From: Lytechinus pictus
Taxonomy: Eukaryota > Echinodermata > Echinoidea > Temnopleuroida > Toxopneustidae
Length of the DNA: 64,000 nt
Reading direction: 5' to 3'
NCBI RefSeq assembly: GCF_037042905.1
Contig: NC_087253.1
Location: forward strand, 19,061,501-19,125,500
Of this stretch, positions 35,170-45,641 are shown one piece after another. Under the pieces are notes generated by a model, which worked only from the letters and a program-made list of their open reading frames with translations, did not search any database and had not been told where the DNA came from. Positions within the stretch are counted from its first letter, which is position 1. Every line of letters starts with the position of its first letter. Position numbers and translations under genes: made by a program.

Positions 35170-35763
35170 TTAAAGGGATGGTCCGGGGCCGGGCTGAAAA
35201 TATTCATATCTAAATAAATAGAGTAAAATTCACAAAGCAATATCTGAACATTTTCATCAAAATCGGACAACAAATAACGATTTTTGTGAAAACAATGATA
35301 CGCACATCGTCATGAATATTCATTAGGTGGACTGATGATGTCATATCCCCACTTTCCTTTTTTCTTATTTTATTACATGAAATCATAAATGTATCATTTT
35401 TTCATACTTTTGTAAATGATCTGTCTCCATCATGATGAAATAAGGTGCGACAATAAATAATTAATGCATTTAATCAGTTGTCAATCCAATTGTTTTAGTT
35501 CTTGGTAGAAATTTTTTGAATAAACCAAATTTCATATAATAAAATACAAAAGAACAAGTGGGGATATGACATCATCAGCCCATCTAATGAATATTCATGA
35601 AGACATGTCTAGAACTGTTTCACTGGAATAATGCAAATCTTTAAAATTCAATTACTTCGTTATTTGTTATCTGATTTTGATCAAATTTTCAGCATTTTGC
35701 TTTGTGAATTTTACTCTATTTATTGAGATATAAATATCTCAAGCCTGGACCATCCCTTCAATA
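35170..35763. repeat. foldback-type element, family F8 (copy 2)
   Basis: It begins TTAAAGGGATGGTCCGGGGC and ends AAGCCTGGACCATCCCTTCA. It shares the central GACATCATCAGCCCATCTAA phrase with copy 1. Confidence 0.75.
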
Positions 35764-36374
35764 AAAGCACAAAACTTGGTAGAAAAAAATATTGAAGGAG
35801 GTTTACTAAATATCCATCAAAGTATAAGAGAGATATGAATTTTTTAGTTTTTAATTTGTGACGTCATATGTGAGCATATTATGGAGTTGCTCATCTGTGA
35901 CGTCACCAAATAAAAACTTCCCCTTTATTAAGGGCTATATAAATCTTGCATGATATTTCTGTTTTATACAATTCTACTGGTTTAAAAGGTTTCATTCATT
36001 TTTTTTATTTCACAACTAGATTTATCCCATATCTACAACTCATATTATCTCACTCCTACCCCACCTCTCTTTACTGACACAACTCAAAGCAAAACAATGT
36101 TCATGTTATCATGTCTACCATAATTTTAATTTGCTACAAATAAATAACAAAGTAAACATAATATTGCAACACTATTCTGCATATATAATTTTCTCGGTTA
36201 GATAAATTCTGCGTGCACTTTGTTTTCCTTTCTTAATATGCATACAATTCCCACACAGAGAACATCAGGTTACTAACGAACAATATTTACGATAATTATC
36301 TTGGTTAGTATCGTTTTAGTTGCATGTAAGAGCACCTCTGTTAACAACATTATATTCCTCAAGAAAATAAAACA

Positions 36375-36535
36375 TTGATAATAACAGCTGGAATTGCACA
36401 TTTTCCAGAGGACACAACGCCCGTTCAATATTATCACACTGGCAATACCTTGAGCTGCCGCTTCTTCGGCAATTCTTAGTATATTCAAGGAATTAATCCT
36501 GCAGGTTATCCATTGATCTTGCCCACAGGGGAAAT
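36375..36535 (-). repeat. degraded SINE body
   Basis: On the minus strand, the phrases CAGGATTAATTCCTTGAATA, GCGGCAGCTCAAGGTATTGC and GATAATATTGAACGGGCG correspond in order to the SINE body at about 40,770-40,870. The tRNA-like head is not recognisable. The 88-residue frame here is an artefact of this remnant. Confidence 0.45.
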
Positions 36536-37118
36536 ACACCTTTTCCCTTTAAATACACTGGATGATTTCAAGTTCAGTGTTGACCTTTTGGTGTTGGTGT
36601 AAGGTCAAATTTTGCATGAGCATTTCACCAAACATGAAAAGAAGATGGTCCTGAAAAGTCACTCTCTTCGAATTGAGCTGTTAATGTTGTGATCTGTATC
36701 ATTTGAGTCAACTCAAAATAGGTTTTAAAGATAGGAAACACAATCCAAATAGTACTTCTAACACCAACACCGGACTTGGAATCACCCACTGTATCATACA
36801 AATGTCACAAGTCATATAAAATACCAAGTACCGGTAGTTTACTTTCTCACTTGATGTCTTATTTCATTTCCAAAGTTTCTCTCTCTTAATTTCAGATCAT
36901 AAAAAAAAATGGATCACCTTCATAACAACATAATGTGGTGCATGCATTTACAGAAAGCATTGTTGTGCAATAATACCATTTATATCACATGTCCAGTACT
37001 GCCTACGTCTTAAAATAATCTAACTCATTTGATCTGATTTGTGTCTTCACGATCACACAAGGGTTGCCCTGTGGAGAATTCTTGTTGTGTAGCATGGCTG
37101 AGATATTGCAAGATCGGG

Positions 37119-37287
37119 TGGGTGTTTCATAAAGCTGTTCGTAAGTTAAGAGCGACTTTAAGAACGACTGGTGATCCTTTCTTGTGGTAAATGATACATT
37201 CATTGGTGATGGTTATGTGCGTAAGAAAGGTTCACCAGTCGTTCTTAAAGTCGCACTTAACTTACGAACTGCTTTATGAAACGGCCC
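37119..37287. repeat. foldback MITE, family F4 (copy 2)
   Basis: The arms GTTTCATAAAGCTGTTCG and ACTGCTTTATGAAACGGCCC are near-identical to the copy at 2,596-2,765. Confidence 0.75.
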
Positions 37288-37380
37288 CGTCCCACTTCGT
37301 AGGAAATTATGTCAGAATCCTGGAAACAGAAAATACTACAAGTTCTGACACCGTATCCATTTTTTCATGGTGAAATCATT

Positions 37381-37898
37381 TAAAGGTCAAGTCCACTTCA
37401 GAAAAATGTTGATTTGAATAAATAGAGAAAATCAGACAAGCATAATGCTGAAAATTTCATCAATATTGGATGTAAAATAATTTAGGCACATGCAAATTTC
37501 CTTTGCTGTTTACTGTTTGAATTACGGTATACAATATTTCAATTTTTACAGATTTGACAATAAGGACCAACTGGACTGAACCATAAAATGTTAAACAATG
37601 GTAATTCCACATGTTCAGTGAGAAATAAAACTTTGTTTCACAGAACAATGTGGAGAAAATTAGAATATTTCATATTTCATATAGTAAAATACAAAAGAAA
37701 TAGTGATGTCATCAGTTCCCTCATTTGCATACCGACCGGGATGTGCATATAACTGTTGTGTGAAATTAAGAGAAACTTAAAAACGTCATAACTTTCTTAT
37801 TTTACATCTGATTTTGATGAAATTTTAATTGTTATGCTTGTTGGATTTTTCTCTTTTTATTCCAATCAACTTTTTGTTGGGGTGGACTTGTCCTTTAA
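37381..37898. repeat. foldback-type element, family F1 (copy 3)
   Basis: The ends are TAAAGGTCAAGTCCACTTCA and GGGGTGGACTTGTCCTTTAA. It is slightly deleted inside relative to the copy at 12,180. Confidence 0.75.
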
Positions 37899-38117
37899 GT
37901 CACATTAAAAGTTGTTGATTCATCTTAATTAAATCATTTTAAGATCTAAAATTAGGATTCTAGATATTTTCTCACAGCCTGGAATATTTGTTAGTAATAA
38001 TATTTTGCTTTATGACGATGTACTAGTATTTCCATCATAGGAAGATGCCTCCAACTATAAAGTGCTGTACAGATTACCGAGGTGAGCCAATTATTGCTCG
38101 CATGCATACGATACATG

Positions 38118-38337
38118 CAGGGGCGGATCCAGGATTTTCCAAGGGGGGGGGGGGCACATTTTTCCCAGAAAAAGTTAACAAGCAAAAAAAAGAAAAGAAA
38201 AAAAAGGGTCTTCACTTTCAAAAGGGGGGGGGGGGCACACTTCTGTTTCAACGGCATTTTCACATTACAAATTTTAATTTTGCTTCTCAAAAGGGGGAGC
38301 ACGGGCCAGCTATGCCCCCCCCCTGGATCCGCCAGTG
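38118..38337 (+). mobile_element. hAT-like element, family F3, with perfect target duplication
   Basis: The ends are CAGGGGCGGATCCAGG and CCTGGATCCGCCAGTG. A perfect 8-bp duplication GATACATG lies at 38,110-38,117 and 38,338-38,345. The interior is dominated by G runs and short A-rich stretches. Confidence 0.85.
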
Positions 38338-38824
38338 GATACATGTACAATCTCCACTCCCTGGGAAGTGACAGAGAGAATAAAAACAATGAGCTGTCAA
38401 GTCACTCAAATACCAAGCCTACAACAGTGCATTTTCTAGAGTTAAACTATTTTTTGTTTGGCTTTCTATACAACATCGGAATTCCTGTTCCTACACATAC
38501 AGCTGTCTGCTTATATGAAAGTACTTCCTACAAATAGCCTTATTGTACAAAAATTGAAAGTACTTTGAACTTGGAATGACTTTCATTTTCTTTTATAATG
38601 GTACACTGTAGCTTCAACTATGACATGTGTCAGATATCAGGGCCCATCAAACAAAGTGTTGCAATTGATACAATTAATCACAAATATGGAAAGCCATCAA
38701 TGCCAAAATCTAAAATACACACATCTGTAAAGGGTGTTTTTTTAACAGTATACTCATGCATGCATCAGTGTCTTGACAATTCTCATCAATGTTACCAAAG
38801 GGATATCGTGTACTTTAACTATTT

Positions 38825-38878
38825 TTTATTTCACTTTAAATCCAATTTATCATCCATCGTACAGAATATGCTTTTATT
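38825..38878 (-). terminator. candidate polyadenylation signals of RHNO1
   Basis: Two AATAAA hexamers on the minus strand, at 38,873-38,878 and 38,825-38,830, lie about 290-345 bp beyond the RHNO1 stop codon. Confidence 0.35.
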
Positions 38879-39169
38879 CTAATAATGTGTAGCTATGATG
38901 AAACAGCACTATATACTGTCCATTATTTTCCATAGATCCCTGTATGATATCACAGAAGGTGAAATGCAAAATTCATTCTGTGGGAAATCAGTTTGAATTA
39001 GATTCTTATCTGATTTGTCTAGATTTACACCAGAATTAGTCTGATTTCATTAATTAATTAATTAGCATATTCAATATTCCATATTGCCAAGGATATTACA
39101 GTTGTCCCAATATTTTCTTGATTCCCTCTCTGATGTCTATATTACTTGTTCACAATTAGAGTTACATAA

Positions 39170-40222
39170 TCATGAGTCTAGGAGCAACCTCTCGGTATAA
39201 TGTTTAGGCAGAAGATGCCTTCTGCGTCTAAGAGTAACACGCAAACCATAGTCTGATACCGGCGTGTCTGCAGCAAGAACTCTTCCCTTAGTTTTTCCAT
39301 CAATCCCAGTCTTATCAAGGTTGGCAAGAAGTTGTTGGTCTTCGAAATCTAAACCAGTGTCCTTGTATTGCTCTGGATGTGCAGCGAACTGTTTGAGTTT
39401 CTTCCTCGCAGACTCGCCTCTTGCTTGGATCTTCTGCTTATGAAAATATGGACTCTGACCGTAATCTTTGTGTTCGTGGGGGAGACGGTCATCGATGTCA
39501 TCAAGGTTGTTGAAATTGTTGGGTGAAATGGAAAGGTCACGTAGATGCATCCTGGTGTGATGCAGCCCAGAGGTGTTGCTCGTCAAAGGTTTCTCTCTTA
39601 GCACCGTCAGCCCTGGTTGGTGAAAGTCACCTTCACCGGCATCCCCATCCATGAAAGGATGGTGGTTGCCATCATGCGAACCTCTTGCTGATGATATCCT
39701 TGACCTTGTGACAGACCTCCTACCAGTATCCATCCGACCCTGCTTATGCATCCTGTGCGAGACATCATGCAAAGTCCTAGAGTAGTCGATAAATCCTGCA
39801 CCGACCCCCTCACCACTTCCAAGCCTCTGTAACACACCCTTTGCAGACGATCTCCTTCTCCTATCTTCTTTCTTAAACACTGCACTATCCTCCGACCAAA
39901 CATCCTCGTCTCCATCATCGATTCTCACGTCCTCCAGGTCAGCCTCAAGGTCATCTAACACACTCATCCTCGACTCCTGCCCATTCATTCCCTTCCGAGA
40001 CGAGTCACCAAGAAACTTGAGGGGCTTGATTCCCTTGTTAAACCTTCTCGCATCAGGGTTGGGCGTGGTCAATGTAGACTTCCGGACTGGCCTCTGTTTC
40101 TTGGTGGTCGGTTGGCTTGCCATCGCAGACTTCCCTGTGACGTTTCCATCCTGTTTCTTCCTCCTCCTTCGTCTTGGGGGCTCTTCCATCTCCAGCATAG
40201 CAGGATTGAACTGAGGGGATAC
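39170..40222 (-). CDS. RHNO1: RHNO1 terminal coding exon (residues 61-410)
   Basis: On the minus strand the acceptor TTTATTTCAG precedes GTATCCCCTCAG, encoding VSPQFNPAML. The exon includes the acidic LDDLEADLEDVRIDDG segment, several arginine-rich stretches and the conserved C-terminal block, ending TGA at 39,170-39,172. Confidence 0.85.
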   Translation of the reverse strand, partial: VSPQFNPAMLEMEEPPRRRRRKKQDGNVTGKSAMASQPTTKKQRPVRKSTLTTPNPDARRFNKGIKPLKFLGDSSRKGMNGQESRMSVLDDLEADLEDVRIDDGDEDVWSEDSAVFKKEDRRRRSSAKGVLQRLGSGEGVGAGFIDYSRTLHDVSHRMHKQGRMDTGRRSVTRSRISSARGSHDGNHHPFMDGDAGEGDFHQPGLTVLREKPLTSNTSGLHHTRMHLRDLSISPNNFNNLDDIDDRLPHEHKDYGQSPYFHKQKIQARGESARKKLKQFAAHPEQYKDTGLDFEDQQLLANLDKTGIDGKTKGRVLAADTPVSDYGLRVTLRRRRHLLPKHYTERLLLDS

Positions 40223-42348
40223 CTGAAATAAAAAAAATAATGAGATAATCAAAATGAAATTTGAATCATAATAATCATAAGAAAGCTTGGTTGGTACATT
40301 GAAAATGCCTAGAATTCCGACAAATCTAGGTTTAACCAGCATAAAACAAGAATTTAATCCACCCTTTTATTGAATGTTAGCTTTCATCCTTCAATATTCA
40401 TGACGAAGATAACATACAAATCAATGAAGTTTATTATATCTCCCTATTGTCATAAACTTCTCATTTAAAACACAAAATTAATTTTCAGATAAATTTTTAT
40501 TGATGCTTTATATGTTGATTTGTTCTTGATAAATGAGGTGGCAATTGTGGTATAGTAGTTTTATTACACTACTACTATGAGAATATAAATAAATGCCTAT
40601 TAAATGATATTTGTATGTTTTATTGGAATTGAATTGATCATTAGCGTTGTGGCCCAGTGGATTAGTCTCCGGACTTTGAAACAGAGGGTCATGGGTTCAA
40701 ATCCCAGCCATGGCTTCGATTCCTTTAGCAAGAAATTTATCCTCAACCCAGGTGGGGTGAATGGAAACCTGGCAGGAATTTATTCCTTGAAATGCACTGA
40801 GCGCTGGAAGGCTGCTTGAGCTACAGCCGGGGTAATAATATCCAAGTCCCCTTTGGAAGCGCATAGAGATGTTATTCATAATGTGATATGCGCTATATAA
40901 GAACTGTCTATTATTATTATTAAATTGAACGCAATAATGTGTTAATTAGATATTCAATGTGATTGGAATAGTGAATTTTAAAGATGATATATATTTTGAT
41001 TCTTGCATTTAACAAGATTGTTGATAAAATGAATTTGGATTTAAAAGTTGGGGACGTGTGGTAATTGTGTACTATTCAAGCAACTACTAAATCATTTTTT
41101 CGACCATTGACAGTCTAAATTCAGCATCAATCAACAACTCTTCAAAAGTAACACAAACAGCAACAATTTTTAAGGATTGTTGCCTGGACCTGAAGCCAAC
41201 TGAAATTGCACTTTCACCTCCCCCAAGGGGAGAGTCTTCCGGACTTCTGCTGTAGCTTTCATCCACCCCCAACTCCTTGGTTGCTATCAAGAACCCCCTA
41301 ACTTCTTCAATACCAGACCTGCGAACCTCTGGGAATGAAAAAGTGTATTCTGTGATTAAAAAAGTGTATTTTCCCCCAAAAAAGTGTATTTCATAATAAA
41401 ATGCGTGGCGCACTCGCTCATCGCGGGGCTCAAGCTGCATACAAGCTAAAATGCGCACTGCTCTTGCAGATGAAAAAAAAACATTTTGACATGTGTATAT
41501 CTCACCGTTTTTAACAAAATGATTGAAAAAAAAAAAAGTTACCTGAAATTACATTGATCTAATAACCATATTTGTGTAAGTTCATGAAATAGAGACATAA
41601 AGAGATGATTTTTCTCAATAAATTACGATTTTGTAAAAAAAATTATTTATTTTTTTTTTTTTACAAAAACGTATTTTTAAAAGAAAAAACGTACTGCCGT
41701 ATTTTGGTTGCAAAAACGTACTGGTTGGCAGATCTGCAATACTAGTATTGGAATACCGGTAGTAGGAAAAAAATGGAAAAACACTGGCCAACATTCATGC
41801 ACCTTACTTCAAATTTCATGTGATTCCCTACAGCTGAGCAGGATGCCAGTTTTATATTTACTCACTGGGCCTGAAGAAGCCAGGACATGTTAAAGCCCCA
41901 TACGTGTTGCACAATATTAAGCATGAAAAGCCTAAAATGGAAGTTGCCACAGGCAAAACAAATTGTTTCTTTATTTTGGGGGGCTACTTTTTACAGCTTA
42001 AAAAATATCCTGCAACATTGGATGAGCTTTAACATTGTAATGAATTGAGATTTTCCAGGGCTCCTTTTTTTAGTTTCCAGGGCAAAAGCATGAAGACTGG
42101 CATCTCTGAGCTTAGAGCTATCAATGTCCATCACTGATAGGAAGAACAAGAACAAGAGAAAAGCTTACCCATGTTGTTTCAAGGCCATCTTCCAGATAGA
42201 GGACCTGTGCGGTAATAGGATTATCAGCTGCGTTGGTGGGACTACATAGACGTTTGGGTAACCGTTCTGGTGGGCTTTCTGTGAACATCAGCGAATGTTT
42301 CACCTGATTGAAGCATCCTGGTTTCTTTGAAGAATGTCTACGTGGCAT
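39170..42348 (-). CDS. RHNO1: RHNO1 (RHINO) orthologue, 9-1-1 clamp-interacting checkpoint protein
   Basis: Two coding exons (42,348-42,169 and 40,222-39,170, phase 0 junction TGG|GTAAGC ... TTTCAG|GTATCC) give 410 residues. The joined TTWVSPQF at residues 58-65 matches the SWVSPDF motif of vertebrate RHNO1, a segment known to be needed for binding the RAD9-HUS1-RAD1 clamp. The N-terminus MPRRHSSKKPG is short and basic, as in the human protein. The C-terminus DTPVSDYGLRV plus RRRRHLLP (residues 379-399) matches the human C-terminal block. The middle is long, charged and probably disordered, with a basic NLS-like RRRRRKK run. The protein is larger than the human one (about 238 residues), mainly in this middle. 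In vertebrates RHNO1 works with TOPBP1 in ATR-CHK1 signalling; that role is inferred here. It is divergent from FOXM1. An out-of-frame upstream ATG lies 11 nt before the start. Confidence 0.85.
40223..42168 (-). other. RHNO1 intron between the coding exons
   Basis: It runs from GTAAGC to TTTCAG on the minus strand. It contains the SINE at 40,641-40,924 and, around 41,350-41,720, AAAAGTGTATTT-type repetitive sequence. No other gene is recognised. Confidence 0.7.
40641..40924 (+). mobile_element. tRNA-derived SINE (intact head, body and ATT tail)
   Basis: The head has an A-box-like GTGGCCCAGTGG at 40,649-40,660 and a B box GGTTCAAATCC at 40,694-40,704. The body has GTGAATGGAAACCTGGCAGG and TTATTCCTTGAAATGCACTG. 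The tail is (ATT)n after GCGCTATATAAGAACTG. It is non-coding, in the RHNO1 intron and antisense to that gene. Confidence 0.85.
42169..42348 (-). CDS. RHNO1: RHNO1 first coding exon (residues 1-60)
   Basis: The exon starts with the ATG at 42,348 and ends ACATGG|GTAAGC after 60 full codons. On the minus strand the exon itself appears to begin at 42,374, after CTCTTTGCAG, leaving 26 nt of leader in it. This implies at least one upstream non-coding exon. Confidence 0.8.
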
Positions 42349-42359
42349 TGTGATGTCAT
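42300..42359 (-). promoter_or_regulatory. overlapping upstream ORF of RHNO1
   Basis: An ATG 11 nt upstream of the RHNO1 start opens a 19-codon frame, out of frame with RHNO1, that overlaps its beginning and stops at 42,300. Such overlapping uORFs usually reduce translation of the main frame. Confidence 0.5.
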
Positions 42360-42374
42360 TACTTTTAGATTATC

Positions 42375-44000
42375 CTGCAAAGAGATTTGAATATCCTAAA
42401 CAGCAATTAATCAAACCAAGTCAAGTGTATGATATTAGACTACAACTTTTTAACATTTGACAAAAACTATGGCGAAAAATGCAACAATTTGAAATCAATT
42501 TGAGGACATTGCCATTGCAACGTATTATAAGAGGGCCAAAAAAGGGATGATGCTATCTAGCTCGCGCCCGCTACATCTACAAGAATGCGCACAGCGTTTA
42601 CGCTCTGCTTAACTTGAATATCGGCTTGGATATGAAAATTTGATTCCAGTTTTCAAAAAGGTGTTTGGGTCGAGGGGGGAGGGGGGGAGAATGATCATTT
42701 TAAGCGGGAGAAAATACATCGGGAGAGTTGGAGTCTCTGTGGAGTGAAAGACTCGATGATCAACTGAATTAGCCCCGTGTAGTGACTCAGTTTTAAAGCA
42801 AGTGAGAGCGATAGCTCACTACTGCTCACCTTAATCCGTTTCAGGCAGAGCGATTTATCGCTCGCCTCAGTGAATTATATTTTTTTGTGACATGAAATGA
42901 TAAATGCAGAAAAACTAGAAATCAGGCAACATCATTGTTCATAATCATACACATTATTGTTTGTACACTTGTTTTATGATGGGGGGACCTAAAGCTGCGC
43001 ACTTTGTTTACAAACTATAACGTACTCAACCAAAAAAATGGTAGGTATGTGCCGCGGGTGAGAAAAAAAAGGGGGCTTTGGAGCAGGCTTGGTTCCGAAG
43101 CCCGTTCCAAGGACCCTCCTTTTTACAATAAGTTATTGTAAAAAGGAGGGTCCTCGGAACGGGCTTCGGAACTATGAAAACGGGGGTCCTTGGATCGGGT
43201 CGCCTGCATGTGAGTGTGTATGCATCCCTTAGGAACGGGCATACGTGCATCTAGCTAGCCCGGCGAGCTTAGAGGCGATGGGCGGACAGCGCTCTGCGGC
43301 CGCTTTTCACCAAAATTGCAGCTCATTGTAGCGGATCAATGCAGCCGGAACGGTGTAACGAAAAATAAGCGAAGCTTTGGAACGGATTTCTTTCTTCTTT
43401 TTTCTCGATAAGAAAATGCTATGCTTTGGAGCGGCTTTCTTTGTTCTTTTTCTCAATTAGATAAAAATGCTATGCCTTGGAACGGAAATTTCCCGTGGAG
43501 AGTAAGCATACGTTAGTAAATGAATTTTACTCCCTAGCAGCCTCCTGGCTATGTCTGGACGATCAATTTTACCTTATCTTTAATTAGAAAGTCATTTGAT
43601 TTGGAAAAATTTACAACTAATAAAAAAGCCAAGTTAGAGAGTCAAAAGGGGCCTAAGCTTTCGATCCTAGCAGAATCTTTGTCGGAGGCAAAATGACAAA
43701 CATATAAAGTGGACATGCTTCAGCAACACTAGAAACAAGGAGACAAAAGGGGCATTAGTGAGTAGAGAAGACCAATCAGGTTAGTGAAGGGGATAAAAGA
43801 AAAGGAGTAGGCAGACACAAAGGGAAGTTAGTGTAAGGCCAATGAAAGACCTCAAGCCAAGAGGGATTAAGATAATGAGGCAGGCAACATCAAACAGGAT
43901 CTAGAACAAAACAGTGATAGAGGGTATGACTATGAGGAAGAGATGAATAACAAGAGAATTAGTGAGAGGTGGGTCAAACAGGTTACAAAGAAAGGCATAA
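42375..44000. other. RHNO1 5' intron or upstream DNA
   Basis: Apart from the hairpin at 43,092-43,172, it holds short internally repeated pieces such as AGCGATAGCTCACTACTGC near 42,806 and GGAACGGATTTCTTTC near 43,379. No exon is recognised. Confidence 0.35.
43092..43172. repeat. 40-bp perfect-type hairpin in the RHNO1 upstream region
   Basis: The arms 43,092-43,131 and 43,133-43,172 are reverse complements with one mismatch and a 1-nt centre. Each contains AAGCCCGTTCC and GGACCCTCCTTTTT. Confidence 0.85.
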
Positions 44001-44251
44001 TAAACTGTAACCCAGAGAGCTCCAGCCCGCGTAGCGGGCTGGAGCCCAGACGCGCAGTGTACAAACGGGCATTCAGGTGAGAGTACCGTGAAGTTTGGTC
44101 AATATCATTTACATAATACATAATTTAAACAGAAATTAAGCACTTACCACGATTGTATGGATGATAGTCTAACGAGTGGCAGTTTCCTGACATCGAGGCA
44201 CAGACTGGAACCTCAAAAAACGATCAGTTCTGTCGCGGTGGCTCTCCTTCT

Positions 44252-44378
44252 TTCAAAATTCATAGCAAAATGGCCGTTCGAGAGGGTGTAGGGCGCATGC
44301 GCGAATTTGACAAAGTCTATATGCGCTAGTGCTATACTAGCCTCGGTCTCGATCGGCCATTTTGTTTTGAATTTTGAA
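44252..44378. promoter_or_regulatory. candidate bidirectional promoter core in the palindrome
   Basis: The loop contains GCGCATGCGC at 44,293-44,302, the NRF-1 consensus. Mirrored CAAAATGGCCG (44,266-44,276) and CGGCCATTTTG (44,354-44,364) fit the YY1 core. TTTGAA motifs of the CHR type occur on each outgoing strand (44,252-44,257 minus; 44,366-44,371 and 44,373-44,378 plus). In other animals NRF-1 and YY1 sites are common in divergent housekeeping promoters and CHR in G2/M genes. Activity here is inferred. Confidence 0.45.
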
Positions 44379-44482
44379 AGAGGGAGAGACACCGCGACAG
44401 AACTGATCGTTTTTTGAGGTTCCAGTCTGTGCCTCGATGTCAGGAAACTGCCACTCGTTAGACTATCATCCATACAATCGTG
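44379..44482 (+). other. candidate non-coding leader exon, plus strand, with donor at 44,483
   Basis: The sequence AATCGTG|GTAAGT matches the splice-donor consensus. If used with the acceptor at 55,552 it would give FOXM1 a leader from the palindrome across an 11-kb intron. The mirror copy (minus strand, 44,251-44,148, donor AATCGTG|GTAAGT) could splice to the RHNO1 acceptor before 42,374. The exon starts are guesses. Confidence 0.35.
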
Positions 44483-44631
44483 GTAAGTGCTTAATTTCTG
44501 TTTAAATTATGTATTATGTAAATGATATTGACCAAACTTCACGGTACTCTCACCTGAATGCCCGTTTGTACACTGCGCGTCTGGGCTCCAGCCCGCTACG
44601 CGGGCTGGAGCTCTCTGGGTTAAATAAACTG

Positions 44632-45146
44632 GTGCATAAGAGTGGGGAAAAAAGGGAAAGAATGGGGAACAACTGGTAATGTGCAAAAGACATATATGAT
44701 ATTGATATTAAGCATTAAACAAACTAAGAAGAAGGTAAGTGTAAAACTAATAAGTAATATTTGTATAGGCCTATAAATATATCCAAAAAGGAATGTATAT
44801 GAAAAAATATATCCTACATATGGTGTAACTGATATTGTAATCCGCTAGGTGTGACTCTCTTTCTTTTTTTTTTTCTTAGATAAGCAGTTTTCAGCAGCTC
44901 CTTTTTGCCAAAAAAGCGAAGTGACGTTTCATCAATTTAAAATTTTACTTTTACTTAACTTAATTAGGCCCTAAGGCCACTCTAGGCGACACCCCGATAC
45001 TTACCCGTGCTAATAAACTGGGACTCCACTCACGCGCGTTTGGGCCTCCCTAGCTTAGAACTAAGCACTAATATCACCTTAAAAACTAAATCTACAAGGT
45101 ATGTATAATCTTTTTATAAATTTAATAATGTTTAATCGGTACTCAC
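44632..45146. other. non-coding DNA between the two promoter candidates
   Basis: No exon is recognised. The sequence is A-rich near 44,640-44,760, with CCGATACTTACCCGTGC near 44,990-45,010. Confidence 0.35.
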
Positions 45147-45245
45147 CGGTTCTTTTGTTGCATTTTCAGACCATTTCTCACAATTCTTCGTAAATATTTG
45201 CGGCAAATTTTGTCGCCATAGACAGCTTAGCGTCCATCTTTATTG
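45147..45245 (-). other. second candidate leader exon, minus strand
   Basis: On the minus strand AAAGATGGACGCTAAGC (YY1-like) is followed by a 19-codon frame (45,237-45,178) and then AGAACCG|GTGAGT with the donor at 45,146. This could be the real RHNO1 leader exon. Its 5' limit is arbitrary. Confidence 0.35.
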
Positions 45246-45641
45246 ATAAATGGAGCGCCCTTTACGATAGTTGTTAATGCCGCGGAGAAATCGTTAGGCA
45301 TTTTGGCCTGTGTTCAAGGCGTTCTTTCTGTTTTATTTTTATATTGAAGATTGTGCATTTGTTGAATAGCGCCGTCTACGTCAGGTATGAGATCGAGTGT
45401 ATAAATACACTCTTCCAAAATAATTATGATTCCGACCTGGCGCTGTTTAACTTCAATCTCTTTCACCTAAATTAGCGATGAATGCTAGCATTATAAAATA
45501 TATATTATTAACGTCTGACGAAAAGAATAACCAACCGATCAGCTGACGAGAACGCGAATCACGTGATCTTCATATCAGCTTCGATCGCGAGTCAGAAGAG
45601 AGGAGCAGTTGCCCAGAAAATCAGGAAAAAGCCGTGAAAAT
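45246..45641. promoter_or_regulatory. second divergent promoter candidate with plus-strand leader
   Basis: The palindromic E-box ATCACGTGAT lies at 45,558-45,567. Downstream, a purine-rich plus-strand leader ends GTGAAAAT|GTAAGT with the donor at 45,642. Together with the minus-strand leader ending at 45,147 this forms a head-to-head pair about 350 bp apart, a spacing typical of bidirectional promoters. It competes with the palindrome as the RHNO1/FOXM1 promoter. Confidence 0.4.

Larger units (their letters stand above)
44008..44622. repeat. 615-bp palindrome: 269-bp arms and a 77-bp loop
   Basis: The arms 44,008-44,276 and 44,354-44,622 are reverse complements. The outer 230 bp or so match without visible mismatch, and about four mismatches fall in the inner 55 bp. 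Each outer end carries a smaller hairpin made of CTCCAGCCCGC and GCGGGCTGGAG. A direct repeat TAAACTG flanks the palindrome at 44,001-44,007 and 44,625-44,631, the latter two bases beyond the arm. That flank suggests a foldback insertion. The promoter-type motifs and mirrored splice donors suggest a divergent promoter. Confidence 0.9.

Noticed and set aside
36273-36539. 88-residue minus-strand frame with an AEEAAAQG segment
   Set aside because: The underlying DNA matches the body of the SINE at 40,641 in order, so it is a repeat remnant.
29081-39169. Search for ETS-domain exons following the PNT gene
   Set aside because: I looked for the tryptophan-rich ETS blocks (RLWG-type, RALRYYY-type) and saw none. 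Short exons could escape a reading by eye, so this is absence of detection.
39349-39918. Additional minus-strand frames inside RHNO1
   Set aside because: Alternative-frame shadows of the RHNO1 terminal exon.
40641-40720. Possible tRNA gene (A and B boxes present)
   Set aside because: No complete cloverleaf. The sequence continues into a SINE body and an ATT tail, and a related copy exists at 50,528.
44213-44473. 86-residue minus-strand frame across the palindrome
   Set aside because: It crosses the loop and both arms of the palindrome, so its continuity is accidental.
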